64,000 bases of DNA from Alphaproteobacteria bacterium (GTDB taxonomy: Bacteria > Pseudomonadota > Alphaproteobacteria > Micropepsales > Micropepsaceae). Positions 21,644-31,480 of the stretch are shown here, one piece after another (position 1 is the stretch's first letter; every line of letters begins with the position of its first letter). The notes beneath the pieces are model-generated. The model was not told where the DNA came from, made no database searches, and was given only the letters and a program-made list of their open reading frames with translations. The stretch lies in contig JAFBAL010000042.1 of NCBI GenBank assembly GCA_019247845.1, positions 1 to 64,000 on the forward strand, in the 5' to 3' direction. Made by a program: the position numbers and the translations under genes.

Positions 21644-23446
21644 TCAGCCCTTTCGCGTCCCGAACACGCCGCGCAGCCATGCCGGCGGCTTGAGGTTCTC
21701 GACCAGATGCACCTCGACGCCCTGGCGCCGCATCATCACGTATTGCTGCAGCACCGAAAGCAGGTTGTTCCAGGTGTAATAGATCACCAGGCCGGCCGGG
21801 AAGGTCGCGAACATGAAGGTGAAGATCAGCGGCATGTACGAGAACATCTTGGCCTGCACCGGATCGGCCGGCGCGGGGTTCAGCTTGGTCTGCAGCCACT
21901 GGGTGATGCCCATCAGGATCGGCCACACGCCGATCGACAGGAAGGCCAGCCATGTCGGCAGCACCGCATGCGGATTGAACGGCAGCAGCCCGAAGAGGTT
22001 GATGAACGAGGTCGGATCGGGCGCCGAAAGGTCGTTGATCCAGCCATAGAACGGCGCGTGCCGCATCTCGAGGGTGACGAAGATAACTTTATACAGCGAG
22101 AAGAACACCGGGATGATCAGCAGCAGCGGCAGGCAGCCCGCGACCGGGTTGACCTTCTCGCGCTTGTACATCTCCATCATCGCGGCTTGCTGCTTCTGCG
22201 GGTCGTCCTTGAAGCGCTCCTTGATGCGCTCCATCTCGGGCTGGACCTTCTTCATCTTGCCCATCGACTTGTACTGCGCGTTGGCGATGGGAAAGAAGAC
22301 GAGCTTGACCACGACGGTGAGCAGAAGGATCGCCAGGCCGAAGTTGCCGAGGAACCGGTTGAACTGGTCGAGCAGCCAGAACAGCGGCTGGGTGATCGGG
22401 CGGAACCAGCCCCAGTCGATCGCCAGGTCGAAGCGGTCGATGTTGAGCGAGTGCTCATAGGTGCGGATGATGTCGAACACCTTGGCGCCGGCGAACAGGT
22501 GCTGCGTCACCGTCATCGTCTCGCCCGGCGCGATGGCGCGCGCGCTCATGCGATAGTCGGCCTGGTACTGCTTGGTGGCGCCGTAGGGAAGCGCGCGGTC
22601 GGCGGCCTCGAGCTGCTCGTTCTGCGGCGGGATCGCGGCCGCCATCCAATACTTGTCGGTGATGCCGAGCCAGCCGCCGGTCGAGGTGAAGGTCTTGGGC
22701 GGCGTGCCTTCGTCCTTGAAGTCGTCATAGGACGGGTCTTTCAGACTTCCGTCGCCGACACCCACGAAGCCCTCGTGCAGCACCCAGAAATGCTGCGTCT
22801 GGGGCACGCCGTCGCGCGCCACGCTGGCATAGGGATAGAGTACCGCCTTGGATCTGGACGTATTGGCGACCTTGTCGGTCACCGTGAACAGGAACTTGTC
22901 GTCGACCGAAACCGTCCGTGTAAAGATCAATCCCTGGCCGTTGTCCCATTTGAGCGTCACCGGATGGCCCGGCGACAGCGCGTTGTCGCCGTCCTGCGTC
23001 CATACGGTCTGGTCGTTGGGCGCCGCGGTCTTCGAGCCCGGCTGCGCGATGAAGCCGAAATCGGCGTAATAGGGAAAGGCGCTGCCCTTGGGCGAGAACA
23101 GCACGATCTCGGCGCTCTTGGGGTCCACGGTCTCGCGGTAGTTCTTGAGCCTGAGATCGTCGAAGCGCGCGCCTTTGAGCAGCAGCGAGCCGTCGACCGA
23201 CGGCGTGTCGATGCGGATTCGTCTTCCCGTCTTCTCCAGCGCCTGGGAGCGGGTCAGATGCTCGGGCGCTCCGGCGACGGCGGGCGCGCCGGGTGCGCCG
23301 GGTTGCGCCGCCGGTTGATGCTTGGCCGCGGCGGCCTGCTTGGCCTGCTCGGCCTTCATCTGCGGACCGGCCACGAAATATTGCCAGCCCAGCATCACGA
23401 CAAGCGACAGCACCACGGCCCAGATCAGATTTTTATTGTCGGTCAT
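21644..23446 (-). CDS. yidC: membrane protein insertase YidC
   Basis: N-terminal TM, large periplasmic domain, NFGLAILLLTVVVKLVFFPIANAQYKSMGKMK, GCLPLLLIIPVFFSLYKV. Confidence 0.96.
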   Translation of the reverse strand: MTDNKNLIWAVVLSLVVMLGWQYFVAGPQMKAEQAKQAAAAKHQPAAQPGAPGAPAVAGAPEHLTRSQALEKTGRRIRIDTPSVDGSLLLKGARFDDLRLKNYRETVDPKSAEIVLFSPKGSAFPYYADFGFIAQPGSKTAAPNDQTVWTQDGDNALSPGHPVTLKWDNGQGLIFTRTVSVDDKFLFTVTDKVANTSRSKAVLYPYASVARDGVPQTQHFWVLHEGFVGVGDGSLKDPSYDDFKDEGTPPKTFTSTGGWLGITDKYWMAAAIPPQNEQLEAADRALPYGATKQYQADYRMSARAIAPGETMTVTQHLFAGAKVFDIIRTYEHSLNIDRFDLAIDWGWFRPITQPLFWLLDQFNRFLGNFGLAILLLTVVVKLVFFPIANAQYKSMGKMKKVQPEMERIKERFKDDPQKQQAAMMEMYKREKVNPVAGCLPLLLIIPVFFSLYKVIFVTLEMRHAPFYGWINDLSAPDPTSFINLFGLLPFNPHAVLPTWLAFLSIGVWPILMGITQWLQTKLNPAPADPVQAKMFSYMPLIFTFMFATFPAGLVIYYTWNNLLSVLQQYVMMRRQGVEVHLVENLKPPAWLRGVFGTRKG

Positions 23447-23452
23447 GGAATC

Positions 23453-23704
23453 CTATTTCGGCGGAACCGGATCGAGGCCTTCGGAGCCGCCGAGCCAGGT
23501 GATGGGATGGCAACGCGAAAGGCGCCTGAGCGTCAGCCACGACCCTTTCAGCGGGCCGTGGACGTGCAGCGCGTCGAGCGCGTATTCCGAGCAGGTCGGC
23601 TCGAAGCGGCAGACCGGCGGGAACATGGGCGAGATGAACCAGCGGTAGAACAGCACCGGCCCCGTCATGATCTTCACGGCCAGGATCTTCACCCCAAAGC
23701 TCAC
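23453..23704 (-). CDS. yidD: membrane protein insertion efficiency factor YidD
   Basis: [32 protein letters not shown]. Confidence 0.94.
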   Translation of the reverse strand: MSFGVKILAVKIMTGPVLFYRWFISPMFPPVCRFEPTCSEYALDALHVHGPLKGSWLTLRRLSRCHPITWLGGSEGLDPVPPK

Positions 23705-24123
23705 TTGCGTTCTCCGTCGAGCTTGAGATGGGCGGCCCTGACCGCCGCCGCAAGATCCTCGACAAGGCTTGAGAAAGGCCGGCTCAAGGTGCCCGGCCGC
23801 GCGACCAGAACATAGTCATGGGCGGCGCGCCCCGAAAGGGGAAGAGCCGCTTGTGCCGCAGCCCTGAGCCTGCGCTTGGCGCGGTTGCGGGTCACGGCAT
23901 TGCCGAGCTTCTTGGTCGCGGTGAAGCCGACGCGCAGGCCGGCCTCGCCCGGCGCGGTTGACGAAGGCGCCTCCGGCGCGGGTGACGAAGGCGCCTCCGG
24001 CGCGGGTGACGAAAGCGCCTCCGGCGCGGGTGAAGCACAGGCTTCCAGCGTGAGCGACGGTGTCACCCGGCGCACGCCCTTTTGCGCGCGCAGGAAATCC
24101 TCTCTCGATTTCAAACGATTCAT
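23701..24123 (-). CDS. rnpA: ribonuclease P protein component with internal Pro/Ala/Glu/Ser repeat insertion
   Basis: [26 protein letters not shown]...[25 protein letters not shown]; adjacent to rpmH and yidD. Confidence 0.93.
   Translation of the reverse strand: MNRLKSREDFLRAQKGVRRVTPSLTLEACASPAPEALSSPAPEAPSSPAPEAPSSTAPGEAGLRVGFTATKKLGNAVTRNRAKRRLRAAAQAALPLSGRAAHDYVLVARPGTLSRPFSSLVEDLAAAVRAAHLKLDGERK
23951..24046. repeat. four 24-bp tandem repeat units within rnpA
   Basis: Units GGCGCGGTTGACGAAGGCGCCTCC, GGCGCGGGTGACGAAGGCGCCTCC, GGCGCGGGTGACGAAAGCGCCTCC and degenerate GGCGCGGGTGAAGCACAGGCTTCC. Confidence 0.95.
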
Positions 24124-24151
24124 GCGGAGCCCCTGGTCGGGGGCCATGCAA

Positions 24152-24286
24152 CTAGGCCGAAAGCTTCTTGCGGCCATGGGCCCGGCGGCGCGCCAGGACC
24201 TTGCGGCCGCCGGCGGTTTCCATGCGGGCGCGGAAGCCGTGGCGGCGCTTGCGCACGATCTTGCTGGGCTGGTAGGTGCGCTTCAT
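24152..24286 (-). CDS. rpmH: 50S ribosomal protein L34 (not in the supplied ORF track, too short)
   Basis: Reverse strand translates [44 protein letters not shown]-stop. Confidence 0.96.
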   Translation of the reverse strand: MKRTYQPSKIVRKRRHGFRARMETAGGRKVLARRRAHGRKKLSA

Positions 24287-24453
24287 GGGACGGCTCCGAA
24301 CGGCGAAAAAGAGCGCGGTTTCTAAGCATTGGGGGGTGGGCTGTCAATCAGGGCCTGGCGGCGGGGCCGGATGCGGTCGCGGCTGCGAGGCCTGGAATAA
24401 AATTGCCATTTCGTTGGATACACAGGCATTTAATTGTCCGTCGTGGCGTCCAG

Positions 24454-24527
24454 TAGCGACCTGTAGCCTCCTGTAGCCGTTTCCCGGACCGCGCTAGCGA
24501 ACTTTAGCGACCTGTAGCGACCTGTAG
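24454..24527. repeat. iteron-like short repeats (TAGCGACCTGTAG)
   Basis: TAGCGACCTGTAG at 24454, 24505 and 24515 (the last two overlap, period 10) plus a degenerate CCTCCTGTAG at 24467. Confidence 0.8.
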
Positions 24528-24543
24528 TCGGTGCAGACTGCCG

Positions 24544-25761
24544 CTATCCGTTGGTCCATTTGCCCTTGATCCAGACCGCGAAGGCCTGCGTCGGAAGCCG
24601 ATACAGCCCCCGGCGCTTCTCGTGCTGAAGAATGGTGCCCCGCTCCTTGAAGGCGCGCAGCGCGTTGTCGACCGTCGACTCCTTCAGGCGGCTCGCCGCG
24701 ATGATCGCTCCGCGTTCCATCCACGATCGGGGGTGGTCGGCCATGGCGAAGAGCACGCCGCGGTAATCGGGGGCATTGTCCGCCAGATAGACGTGCTCGA
24801 AGAACTTGGCGCCGAGCTTTTGATAGGGCCCGTTCTTCCGGCTCAAGCTGCGGCTCACGTCGTCGCCGTCGATAAGCCGGTCGGTGTCCTCGCGATAGGC
24901 GGCGTGGGCGAAGACCTGCAAGAAATAGGGATAGCCTTCGGAAAGCCTTGCGATCTCGGCCGCGGCATCCTCGGTGATCGCGACCTCGAGACCGTGCTCT
25001 TCATAGACCTCCGCAAGGCCCTTGCGGATCACGCCGATGCATTCGTCGTGCAGCAGGGGCTTGAGCTCCAGCCTCTCGAACAGGCGCGGCACCGCGGCGT
25101 GGCCGGCTTTCAGCTGCTCCAGGATGCCGGGCAGGCCGGCCAGCCCCAGGCAGAGATAGTCGCAGCGCTTGCGGCTCATCTCTTCCGTCAGAAGCTTGCA
25201 GACCAGGCCGAGCCTCGCCTCCGGGGGCGGCTTGTCGGCCTCGTCGAAGAGCAGCGCGATGCCGTCGAAGTCGTTGCGCTTGCCCGACAATACCGAGACG
25301 AAATCGGACTGCAGGTGCTCCAGCAGCTGGCTTTCGTCGTCCTTCGAGATCTCGTGGTTGTATCTGAGGCCCTGCACCTCGAACCGCGAAAGGAACTGCA
25401 AGGTCTGCAGCACCAGCGTCTTCATCGCCTGGCGGCGGCTCAGCTGCTTCTTCAGCTCGCCGGCGATCTTGCGGATGAGGGAGACGTAGCTGTCCTGGTC
25501 GTGCAGGGCGAGGCTGACGACGACGAAGTCGAGCCGCTCGCCGTCTTGGGTCCCGACCTCGCCCATGGCGACGCCGGCCTGCCGCGCCAGTAGCGAGGAT
25601 TTTCCGATGCCGGCCTCACCCTCGATCAGGAAGTGATGCGGATTGCCGTCCTTCGTCTCCCGCAGGCAGTCGTCGATATCGGCGATCTCCTGCTTGCGGC
25701 CCGCGAACAGCTTCGGCGGCGCCAGCTTGTCGGGCGTGAAAGGATTGTGTTTCGTGGGCAC
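24544..25761 (-). CDS. orphan AAA/STAND-like P-loop ATPase with C-terminal winged-helix-like region
   Basis: NPFTPDKLAPPKLFAGRKQEIADID, Walker A IEGEAGIGKSSLLARQ, Walker B GIALLFDEADK, LSEGYPYFLQVFAH; GTG start at 25761. Confidence 0.8.
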   Translation of the reverse strand: MPTKHNPFTPDKLAPPKLFAGRKQEIADIDDCLRETKDGNPHHFLIEGEAGIGKSSLLARQAGVAMGEVGTQDGERLDFVVVSLALHDQDSYVSLIRKIAGELKKQLSRRQAMKTLVLQTLQFLSRFEVQGLRYNHEISKDDESQLLEHLQSDFVSVLSGKRNDFDGIALLFDEADKPPPEARLGLVCKLLTEEMSRKRCDYLCLGLAGLPGILEQLKAGHAAVPRLFERLELKPLLHDECIGVIRKGLAEVYEEHGLEVAITEDAAAEIARLSEGYPYFLQVFAHAAYREDTDRLIDGDDVSRSLSRKNGPYQKLGAKFFEHVYLADNAPDYRGVLFAMADHPRSWMERGAIIAASRLKESTVDNALRAFKERGTILQHEKRRGLYRLPTQAFAVWIKGKWTNG

Positions 25762-25905
25762 CGCGATCCCTCCGGCGTCTGCTACCGATCCTAGAATCGC
25801 CCGCCGCCGCGGACCAGCGGCCGGCCGGCGCGTCCTTTCGCAAAATTCCGCCGGAAATCCGCCTCCGCCTTGGATTTCCGCGACCGTTAATGCTCTAAAA
25901 GGACC

Positions 25906-27330
25906 ATGTTGGGCCGCATCCGCGCCGGATTGAGCGAGGGCTGGAGGCTTGCCGCTCACTCCCTTTCGGGGCGGCTCCTGCTGCTCACCCTCTTCTATGT
26001 GATGATCGGCGAGGTGCTGATCTTCGTGCCCACGATCGGGCAGTACTACCGCGAGCTGGTCGGCAACCACATCGAATCGGCCGAGCTGGCGGTGCTGCCC
26101 TTCACCCTGCCCGGCGGCGACAAGCTGCCGCTCGAGATGCGCACCGCGATCCTCAAGCGCGCCGGCGCCGAGGCGGTGCTGCTGACGCTCGCCGACCAGC
26201 GGCTCTATTTCGATCTCGGCACCCAGCCCGGCAAGCTCGACGTCACCATCGATCTGAACAAGGCGGGCTTCGGCACCGAGATGGCCGAGGCGATCTCCTG
26301 CCTGTTCCACGGCAAGCGCATGCTGCACGTGATCGCGCCGACCCGCATCAAAGGCGCGCGCTCGATCGGCATCATCCTGAACGAGCGGCCGATCCGCAGC
26401 GCGCTCGTGGCCTATTCCTGGCGCGTGGTGATCACCGGCCTGTTCGTCTCGGCGGTGGCGGCGTCGCTTCTGTTCCTGTCGCTGTTCTTCGTCTTCGTGC
26501 GCCCGATGGAGAAGATCACCGAGGCGATGGTCAGCTTCCGCGAGAACCCCGAGGATTCCGGCCGCATCATCGCGGCTTCGGCCCGGCGCGACGAGATCGG
26601 GCTGGCCGAGCGCGAGCTCGCTTCGATGCAAGGCGACCTTTATGCCTCGCTGCAGCAGAAGACGCGGCTGGCCGCGCTCGGCCAGGCGGTGGCGCGCATC
26701 CAGCACGATCTGCGCAACATCCTGGCCAATGCCAAGCTCGCCTCGGACCGCCTCTCGACCATCGAGGATCCCGTGGTGAAGCGGCTGACGCCCAGGCTGG
26801 TGGGCTCGCTCGACCGCGCCGTGGCGCTGGCGACGAACACCTTGCGCTACGGCCGCGCCGAGGAGCGCGCGCCGGCGCGCAAGCGCATCGCGCTCAAGGG
26901 CCTGATCGACGACGCGGGCGAGGCCGTGCTCGAGGCCGCGCCGCACGAGATCTCCTTCTCCAACGCGGCCGAGCCTTCGCTCATGGTCGACGCCGATCCG
27001 GAGCATCTTTTCCGCATCGTGCTCAACCTGTTGCGCAACGCGGCCGAGGCGCTCGCGGCGCGCGACGGCGCGCGAATCGAGATCGTGGCCGAGCGCCACG
27101 GCAGGACGGTCAGCTTCTCGGTCGCCGACAACGGTCCCGGAATTCCTTCCGCGATGCAGGCGAACCTGTTCCAGCCTTTCGCCAAGGCCGCGCGCGCGGG
27201 TGGAACCGGGCTCGGGCTGGCCATCGCGCGCGACCTGGCGCGCATGCATGGCGGCGACATCGTGCTGATGGCGACGGGGCCGAACGGCACGCGATTCCGC
27301 ATCGACATTCCCGACAGGAAAGAGGGCTAG
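25906..27330 (+). CDS. sensor histidine kinase
   Basis: Two TM segments flanking a periplasmic domain, HAMP-like region, H-box RIQHDLRNILANAKLASDRL, HATPase VADNGPGIP...GGTGLGLAIARDLARMHGG. Confidence 0.9.
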   Translation: MLGRIRAGLSEGWRLAAHSLSGRLLLLTLFYVMIGEVLIFVPTIGQYYRELVGNHIESAELAVLPFTLPGGDKLPLEMRTAILKRAGAEAVLLTLADQRLYFDLGTQPGKLDVTIDLNKAGFGTEMAEAISCLFHGKRMLHVIAPTRIKGARSIGIILNERPIRSALVAYSWRVVITGLFVSAVAASLLFLSLFFVFVRPMEKITEAMVSFRENPEDSGRIIAASARRDEIGLAERELASMQGDLYASLQQKTRLAALGQAVARIQHDLRNILANAKLASDRLSTIEDPVVKRLTPRLVGSLDRAVALATNTLRYGRAEERAPARKRIALKGLIDDAGEAVLEAAPHEISFSNAAEPSLMVDADPEHLFRIVLNLLRNAAEALAARDGARIEIVAERHGRTVSFSVADNGPGIPSAMQANLFQPFAKAARAGGTGLGLAIARDLARMHGGDIVLMATGPNGTRFRIDIPDRKEG

Positions 27331-27331
27331 C

Positions 27332-28093
27332 ATGGCCTGGGATCCCAAGACCTATCTCGATTTCGAGGACGAGCGCACGCGGCCGGCCGTCGAGCTGTTG
27401 GCGCGCATCCCGCACAAGAACCCGCAAAGCGTGATCGACCTGGGCTGCGGCCCCGGCAATTCGACCGCGCTTCTGGCGCGGCGCTGGCCGAAAGCCAGGC
27501 TCGAAGGCCTCGACTCCTCCGAGGCCATGCTCGACCAGGCGCGCCGCTCGGGCATCGCGGCGACGTGGCATTCGGGCGAAATCCCAAGCTGGTCTCCAAG
27601 GAAGAAATACGACGTGATCTTCGCCAATGCGGCGCTGCACTGGATCGACGGCCAGGAGGCGCTGATGAAGCGGCTGATGTCCATTGTCGCCAAGGACGGC
27701 GTGTTCGCGTTCCAGGTGCCGGCGAATTTCAACGAGCCCTCGCACGCCTTGATGCGCGAGGTGGCGGCCGAAGGCCCATGGGCGGCGAAGCTCGAGGGCG
27801 TGCGCAACATCGTGCTCGGCACTCTTCAAGGCTATTACGAGATGCTCGAGCCGCTGACGTCGCATCTCGACATCTGGCAGACGACGTATCTTCAGGTGCT
27901 GACCGGCGACGACGCGGTGTTCCGCTGGGTGAGCGGCACGGGCCTGCGTCCGTTCCTTGCCGCCCTCGAAGGCGAGGAGCGCGACGCCTATGCCCATGAA
28001 TACAAGACGCGGCTGCGCGCCGCCTATCCGATGCGTGCCTCGGGCAAGGTGCTGTTTCCTTTCCAGCGGTTGTTCGTGGTGGCGAAGAAGTAG
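27332..28093 (+). CDS. tam: trans-aconitate 2-methyltransferase-like SAM methyltransferase
   Basis: WDPKTYLDFEDERTRPAVELLARIP, VIDLGCGPGNSTALLARRWP, FANAALHWIDGQEAL. Confidence 0.9.
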   Translation: MAWDPKTYLDFEDERTRPAVELLARIPHKNPQSVIDLGCGPGNSTALLARRWPKARLEGLDSSEAMLDQARRSGIAATWHSGEIPSWSPRKKYDVIFANAALHWIDGQEALMKRLMSIVAKDGVFAFQVPANFNEPSHALMREVAAEGPWAAKLEGVRNIVLGTLQGYYEMLEPLTSHLDIWQTTYLQVLTGDDAVFRWVSGTGLRPFLAALEGEERDAYAHEYKTRLRAAYPMRASGKVLFPFQRLFVVAKK

Positions 28094-28210
28094 TTCTGTA
28101 CATCTGTACGTCGAAACCGCGATTTAGAGGGCCGTTCCGGGCATAGCTGTCGCGCGCACCGAATCGCACGTCGAATTTTGTGCATCGCATCGAGGGCGAA
28201 AATAATTTTT

Positions 28211-28255
28211 CCGGGCGCGTTCGCGCGGCCGCGGCCGTCTCGCGAAAGCGCCCGG
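28211..28255. terminator. long hairpin between convergent genes, possible bidirectional terminator
   Basis: CCGGGCGCGTTCGCG ... CGCGAAAGCGCCCGG: 15-bp stem with one mismatch; loop contains palindromic CGGCCGCGGCCG; no well-placed U tract. Confidence 0.4.
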
Positions 28256-28389
28256 ATTCGCTGCACGGCTGGCGGCCGCTGGGCTCTCCTTGCAATCGTG
28301 GGGATTTGGCTGATTTGGGATTTCGACCGTGACGGTTCAAGGGGGGCCGGCAGATTTATTTTCGGCGTGTTGGTCGCGGAGCCGGCCGA

Positions 28390-28722
28390 TTATTCCCTCG
28401 TCCCCTGCACCGCCTCGACCGCGGCGATCAAGAGCTTGCTTTCGCGGATCGCCCAGGCGCTGTCGTGCAGCGCGATCTCGGTGTCGACGGCGACCCGCTG
28501 CTCGAACTCGCTCAGGTCGGCGCCGGGAAGGCTGACGGTGGTCGCCACCGAGGTGATCGGCGTGCTGCCCTGCCAAAGCTCATAGCCCGAGCAGGCGTCG
28601 CCGCAGCATTCGAAGATCTTGTGGGCGATCTTCATCGCCGACACCGCGTCCTCGGCCTCGAAGTCGGACCGGCCGATGATCCCGCGCTCGTAGTCGGTGA
28701 GGAAAAGTCGAAACGCTGCCAT
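28390..28722 (-). CDS. hypothetical protein
   Basis: 110 aa, MAAFRLFLTDYERGIIGRSDFEAEDAVSAMKIAHKIFECCGDACSGYELWQG; acts as a plausible compact cytosolic domain. Confidence 0.65.
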   Translation of the reverse strand: MAAFRLFLTDYERGIIGRSDFEAEDAVSAMKIAHKIFECCGDACSGYELWQGSTPITSVATTVSLPGADLSEFEQRVAVDTEIALHDSAWAIRESKLLIAAVEAVQGTRE

Positions 28723-28752
28723 GGTCCCGGAGAGCTCCGCCCAATGCCCCAA

Positions 28753-30435
28753 TCAGTCGCCGATCGCCACGCCGTCGCGCCGGGGATCGGCGGCGCCAAT
28801 ATAGCCGCCCTTGACGCGTTCGACGATGTGCAGCCCGCTCTTTTCGACGTCGGGCCTGGCGACCGTGTGGCCCATGGCCGAAAGCCCCGGCGTCAGCGCC
28901 TCGAGGGCCGTGCCTTTCTCGACCAGCGTCGGCCCGTTGGGATTGCCGGGATGCGGCTCGGCCACAGTCTGCTCGGGCGTGCGCTTCTCGTCGATCAGCG
29001 CGATCAGCGCCTGCGCGACATAGTCGATGATCATCGGCCCGCCGGGCGAGCCGACCGCCATTTCGAACCGGCCTTTGGGGCCGAGCACGATGGTCGGCGA
29101 CATCGACGACAGCGGATGCTTGCCGGGCGCGGGCGCATTGGCGACCGGCTTCCCGTCGCGCGCGGGATCGAGCGAGAAGTCGGTCAGCTGGTTGTTCAGG
29201 ATGAACCCGCCCACCGCCATCTCCGAGCCGAACGGGGCCTCGACCGTCGTCGTCATCGACACGACCTCGCCCTTGTCGTCGACGATGGACATGTGGCTGG
29301 TGCCGGGATGCTCGGGCGAGCGCTGCGGTGCGAAGGCCTTCGCGCCCGCGGGCGTGCCCGGCGCGGCCGTGCCCATGTCCTTCTTCGGATCGATCAGCGC
29401 CGAGCGCTGCGCGATATATCTGCGGCTCAGAAGGCCCGCGACCGGCACGCCGACGAAGGCGGGGTCGCCCAGATATTGCGCGCGGTCGGCGAAGGCCAGC
29501 CGGCTCGCCTGGGTGAAAAGATGCACGCCTTCGAGCGTCGTGGTGTCGAGCCTCTTCGACGGGAAGCGCTCGAGCAGCGCCAGGATCTGCAGCACCGCGA
29601 TGCCGCCCGAGCTCGGCGGTCCCATCGAGCAGAGCTTGTAGCCGCGATAGGCGCCGCATACGGGGCTGCGCTCGCGGGCGCGATAGTTCTTCAGGTCGTC
29701 CAGCGTCATCGCCGCGGGATTGACCGGTGCGTGGCTCACCTTGTCGACGATGGCCTGCGCGATGGCGCCTTCGTAGAAGGCCTTGGGCCCGTCCTTGGCG
29801 ATGGCGCGCAGGGTGGCGGCGAGCTCGGGGTTCTTGAAGGTCTCGCCCTCGGCATAAGGCGTGCCGTCGGCGTGATAGAAGAGCCGCTTGATGTCGGGCA
29901 TCTCGCCCATGCGCGGATACTGGCGCAAGGTGGCGGCCAGTTTCTTGCCGACGGGAAAGCCCTTCTCGGCCAGCGCGATGGCGGGCTGCAGCAAGGTCGC
30001 CCAGGGAAGCTTGCCGTACTTCCTGTGCGCGAGATCGAGCATCGCCGGCACGCCCGGCACGCCGACCGACAGCCCGCCCGGGATCACCCCGATCTTCGAG
30101 CGCGGCGTGCCGTCGGGACCTAGGAACATGCCCGGCGTGGCCGAGGCCGGCGCGGTCTCGCGGCCGTCGAAGCTCGTCATCTTCTTCTTCGCGGGGTCCC
30201 ACAGAAGCAGGAAGGCGCCGCCGCCTATCCCTGACGATTCCGGCTCGACCAGGGTCAGCACCATCTGCGCCGCGATGGCCGCGTCCACCGCCGAGCCGTG
30301 CTTGCGCAGCATGGCGAGCCCGGCCTCGGCCGCGTGCGGATTGGCGGCGGCGATCATGTGACGTTTTGCGACAGTTTCCGCGCGGGCCGGCAGAACGGCG
30401 ACGACAAGCAGGGCCAGAAGCAAACGCGCTTTCAT
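28753..30435 (-). CDS. ggt: gamma-glutamyltransferase
   Basis: HMIAAANPHAAEAGLAMLRKHGSAVDAAIAAQ, ESSGIGGGAFLLLWD, GTSHMSIVDDKGEVVSMTTTVEAPFGS. Confidence 0.94.
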   Translation of the reverse strand: MKARLLLALLVVAVLPARAETVAKRHMIAAANPHAAEAGLAMLRKHGSAVDAAIAAQMVLTLVEPESSGIGGGAFLLLWDPAKKKMTSFDGRETAPASATPGMFLGPDGTPRSKIGVIPGGLSVGVPGVPAMLDLAHRKYGKLPWATLLQPAIALAEKGFPVGKKLAATLRQYPRMGEMPDIKRLFYHADGTPYAEGETFKNPELAATLRAIAKDGPKAFYEGAIAQAIVDKVSHAPVNPAAMTLDDLKNYRARERSPVCGAYRGYKLCSMGPPSSGGIAVLQILALLERFPSKRLDTTTLEGVHLFTQASRLAFADRAQYLGDPAFVGVPVAGLLSRRYIAQRSALIDPKKDMGTAAPGTPAGAKAFAPQRSPEHPGTSHMSIVDDKGEVVSMTTTVEAPFGSEMAVGGFILNNQLTDFSLDPARDGKPVANAPAPGKHPLSSMSPTIVLGPKGRFEMAVGSPGGPMIIDYVAQALIALIDEKRTPEQTVAEPHPGNPNGPTLVEKGTALEALTPGLSAMGHTVARPDVEKSGLHIVERVKGGYIGAADPRRDGVAIGD

Positions 30436-30466
30436 GATCGCTCTCCGAAGGCTAGCTTCTCCTATC

Positions 30467-31480
30467 ATGGTGCAACCGGGTCCGCGAAATCTCATCACGG
30501 ATGTCTCAGGCCTTGTCGTCGGCAATGCGCAGGACGCGCGGCTGAGGAGCGGCGTCACCGTGCTGATCGGCGACGCGCCCATGCCTGCGGTCTGCGACAT
30601 CCGCGGCGGCGCGCCGGGCGTGCGCGACACCGCCGCGCTCGACGCGGCAAGCCTGGTCGGCGCCGTGGATGCGCTGGTGCTCTCGGGCGGCTCGGCCTTC
30701 GGGCTGGACGCGCCGGCGGGCGTGACCCAGGTCCTGCGCGCGCAGGGCCGCGGCTTCGAGATCCGCCCCGGCGCGCCACGCGTGCCCATCGTGCCGGGCG
30801 CGATCCTGTTCGACCTGATGAACGGCGGCGACAAGGATTGGGGCGCTGAGACGCCCTATCGCGCCCTCGGCATGCGCGCGGCCGAGGCGGCGGGCGCGGA
30901 CTTCGCGCTCGGCAATGCCGGCGCCGGATTGGGTGCCGTTGCGGGCGCCTATAAAGGCGGGCTCGGCAGCGTCTCGGCGGTGGCCGGCGGCGTCACCGTC
31001 GGCGCGCTGGTGGCGGTGAACGCCCTGGGCTCGCCGCTGATCCCGGGCACCGACGTGTTCTGGGCGCATCCCTTCGAGCAGGCGGGCGAGTTCGGCGGAC
31101 GGCGCCTGAAATCCGACGCTGCGGTCGATCTCGACCTGCCCTCCGACATGAAGGGCGCGCGTCCGGCCGAGAACACCACCATCGCCATCGTCGCGACCGA
31201 TGCCGCGCTCGACCGCACCGCGCTCATGCGGCTGGCGGTGATGGCGGCCGACGGCTTCGCGCGCGCGCTGCGCCCCGTGCATACGCCGTTCGACGGCGAC
31301 GTGGTCTTCGCGGTGTCGACGGCGAAGAAGCCCGGCGGCACGGCGCTGGACGCGATGCGGCTGGGGCACGTCGCGGCCGACTGCGTCGCGCGGGCGATCG
31401 CGCGCGGCGTCTACGAGGCGCAGTCGCTGGGGACGGCCAAAAGCTATCGAGACACTTTCAAGGGAGAACGAGATGGATAA
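30467..31480 (+). CDS. P1 (DmpA-like) family peptidase
   Basis: [77 protein letters not shown]. Confidence 0.9.
   Translation: MVQPGPRNLITDVSGLVVGNAQDARLRSGVTVLIGDAPMPAVCDIRGGAPGVRDTAALDAASLVGAVDALVLSGGSAFGLDAPAGVTQVLRAQGRGFEIRPGAPRVPIVPGAILFDLMNGGDKDWGAETPYRALGMRAAEAAGADFALGNAGAGLGAVAGAYKGGLGSVSAVAGGVTVGALVAVNALGSPLIPGTDVFWAHPFEQAGEFGGRRLKSDAAVDLDLPSDMKGARPAENTTIAIVATDAALDRTALMRLAVMAADGFARALRPVHTPFDGDVVFAVSTAKKPGGTALDAMRLGHVAADCVARAIARGVYEAQSLGTAKSYRDTFKGERDG

Noticed and set aside
23951-24046. Tandem repeats considered as a CRISPR array
   Set aside because: 24-bp head-to-tail units without spacers, in frame inside rnpA; no cas genes in the window
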